DNA of 64,000 nt. Source: Euleptes europaea (Eukaryota; Chordata; Lepidosauria; Squamata; Sphaerodactylidae). The notes below the pieces were generated by a model. That model was not told the DNA's origin. It did no database searches and saw only the letters and a list, made by a program, of their open reading frames with translations. The translations under genes and the position numbers were made by a program. Below, piece after piece: positions 61,801 to 64,000 of this stretch. Numbering within the stretch: the stretch's first letter is position 1; each line of letters starts with the position of its first letter. The stretch covers positions 60,953,268 through 61,017,267 of the forward strand of contig NC_079324.1 of assembly GCF_029931775.1 (NCBI RefSeq), in the 5' to 3' direction.

Positions 61801-63225
61801 TTTAAATATGCTACATGGGCCAAGGGGAAAAAGATGCAGTTATGTTGTTTAATCTAAGCAGGTCTCCATTGGAGCCATCTCTGGGCAAGGGTCTGCAGGG
61901 GAAACCAACCCCACCTTCCCCCAAGTCATCCTGAGTTTTGCAGAATGTATGTAAATCATTCTTAACAAGAGGCAGGTTTTGTTCGAAGTGGGGAAACGTT
62001 GACAGAAAGGAAGCGGATTTTACTTGAAACAAGTGCCAGGAGACTCCATGCAAACAAGTTAGACTTGGAGCTCGAAGGCCTGGCTTCGAAGCTCTTGTCA
62101 ACCACAGAGTCAATACTTGGTCTTAGTTGGGGAAACCGAGTAAGATCAGAGGTTAACTGACTTGCCAGGGGTCACCCAGTAAGTCACTGGCAGAGAGGGA
62201 CGAAATAAAAACTAAAACCAACCGGCTTCTCTTCCAATATCGATACGCTCAGAATCCTCCTCAAGAACTGCAAGACCCCAAAAACGTAGGAATTGCATCT
62301 CAAGGACAAGTTCAAATTATGTTTTCCTTTTTTCAAAAAGTTAATTTCCATCATGTCTTCAGTTGCAAATCCAGCTTGAAACAAACACCAGATGGTGCGA
62401 GGCGAGATAAAAATATGGAAACGCAGCCCACGCTCTATTTTGGTCCCTCTGCCATCTGGAACCGGCCACTTGGATAGGCAGAATGCCCGACCACCTGGCC
62501 CCACCGACATATCCATGGCCATGCTTGCCTGATCTACTCCCCACAAAAAGCTTAAGGGGAAAGTTGGGAGGGGGTGATTTACCGCCTAAGATGACAAGAC
62601 TGTCCATGTTCCAAATGGTTGTCCTTCTCAGAGTTATATGCCAACTGCAAATATATATGTATATACCTATTTATAACTTATGTCTGTTACAAATCAACGG
62701 TATCTACCTTTCCTTTCCCTAGATTTAACAGCCACTGGCTATTCATCAAACCACTTCACACTTTTAAAAAGGGGAAATGGAATTTAATTTTTCCTTGACA
62801 CTATAAAGAGAAAAGTTGCCACATCTCTCACGCAACTGACTGATCTATTTGACAGTAGATAACACAGTATCTGCTTCTCAGAAAATGTTTTATCCATGGA
62901 GTGATATATTTATTTCATGCAATATTATTTTGTGGACATCATGTTAATTAACCGAGTGAGGAGTCTTGAATGAACTGATCACTTGTCCTTTAAACCAACT
63001 GATCAATTAGTCAATTACATTTCATGATCCATTTTGAGAAAAAATTACCTAATATCTAGACTCCATTTATATTAAATACTCACAGCTGTTAACAAAACAT
63101 TAACAGCCATCAAACGACAACACATAAAAATGATAAACAACAGACTAAAATTATCCTGAAGTGGCTGAGCGGTAACGTTTCCACAACACCCTAATTTCCA
63201 GCAAGGAACCGCTTTGTGTTGCAAA
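61800..63225. other. CAMKK2: CAMKK2 intron, no feature recognised
   Basis: AT-rich intronic sequence with a short (TA)n near 62653. I looked for the preceding CAMKK2 exon (DHLYMVFELVNQ) on the minus strand and did not see it. Confidence 0.5.
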
Positions 63226-63435
63226 TAGGGTTGCCAGGACCTTCTTTGCCACCGGCAGGAGGTTTTTAGGGAGGAGCCTGAGGAGGGCGGGGTTTGGGGA
63301 AGGGAGGGCTTCAATGCCATAGAGTCCAGTTGCCAAAGCGGCCATTTTCTCCAGGGGAACTGATCTCTGTCAGCTGGAGATCAGTTGTAATAGCAGGAGA
63401 TCTCCAGCTAGCACCTGGAGGTTGGCAACCCTAGT
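63226..63435 (-). mobile_element. MITE-G, reversed
   Basis: TAGGGTTGCCAGGACCTTCT to GGAGGTTGGCAACCCTAG, intact ends. Confidence 0.75.
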
Positions 63436-63610
63436 TGCAAAGGATTTATACACAGCTTAAAACGTATTCAACAGCCCCCAGTGTTGTAGATGACCAGTTG
63501 TGGTGGGCAACAGTGGCTTTCAACGAAGGGTGCCAACATGCCAACTCTCCCTGCCCGCCCCGCATAATGTTCCCCCCTGCTCCCAAGGCCTCTGTCTCAT
63601 CTTGTCGGAT

Positions 63611-63832
63611 TAGGGTTGCCAACCTCCAGGTGGGGGCCTGGAGATCTCTGGAAATTAACACACTTCTCCAGACGGCAGAGATCAGTTCCCCTGGAGAAAA
63701 ATGGCTGTCTTGGAGGATGGACTCTATGGCATTATGCCACACAGAGGTCCCTCCCATCTCCTAGCCCCCCTCCCCAGGCTCCACATCCCCCAAATCCCTA
63801 TTATTTCCCAACCAGGATTTGGCAACCCTATT
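63611..63832 (+). mobile_element. MITE-G
   Basis: TTAGGGTTGCCAACCTCCAGG to TTTGGCAACCCTATTA, intact ends. Confidence 0.75.
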
Positions 63833-64000
63833 AGTGGATGGCAAAGCCAGCCGTAGTGTGAATGGTGTTTAAAGCTGTTTCCCAGTATAAGATTCCAAAA
63901 ACACCTTTAGAAACGGCCCATGATTAAGAAGTGGCAGAGAGAAATCCATTCTAATATCTCTGAGGATGACTGGACAGCTATTTGGAAGATGTATCCTCTT

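Overview
This is vertebrate genomic DNA, most likely from a squamate reptile (lizard). The evidence is a host locus of three spliced genes with GT-AG introns, buried in squamate-type repeats: a Sauria-type SINE, BovB LINE 3' ends, 5S-rRNA-headed SINEs, tRNA-headed SINEs, CR1-like LINEs, hAT-type MITEs and a Tc1 transposon. I cannot place it to family or species.

Layout. (1) About 1-20652, + strand: P2RX7, an ATP-gated cation channel. Exons 2 to 13 are present with consistent phases; exon 1 lies left of the window. (2) 20653-25205: intergenic, SINE- and MITE-rich, ending in two foldback palindromes just before a CpG-rich promoter. (3) 25206-44278, + strand: P2RX4, complete, 12 coding exons, 1209 nt including the stop, 402 residues. 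(4) 44279-48895: tail-to-tail interval holding the 3' UTRs of P2RX4 (+) and CAMKK2 (-). (5) 48896-58500, - strand: CAMKK2 (Ca2+/calmodulin-dependent kinase kinase 2), the last 8 coding exons, from the kinase hinge region to the C-terminus; the 5' exons lie right of the window. (6) 58501-64000: CAMKK2 intron with repeats only.

The order and orientation P2RX7 > P2RX4 > < CAMKK2 is the one known in human and other tetrapods. The channels admit Ca2+ on extracellular ATP, and CAMKK2 acts downstream of Ca2+/calmodulin, but clustering alone does not show co-regulation.

The most notable observations are: hammerhead-ribozyme-like motifs in Penelope-like terminal repeats (11.3 kb, and a perfectly spaced inverted pair at 54.6 kb); telomere-type (TTAGGG)n patches inside a nearly complete Tc1 transposon; a P2X7 that lacks most of the cysteine anchor behind TM2 and has a short head-domain loop; a CAMKK2 last exon that preserves the alternative reading frame used by a human isoform but stops it early; a GC-rich minisatellite with a 27-bp perfect hairpin in P2RX7 intron 6; paired foldback elements at the P2RX4 promoter; and several two- and three-deep nested insertions. 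No wholly unknown protein system was found.
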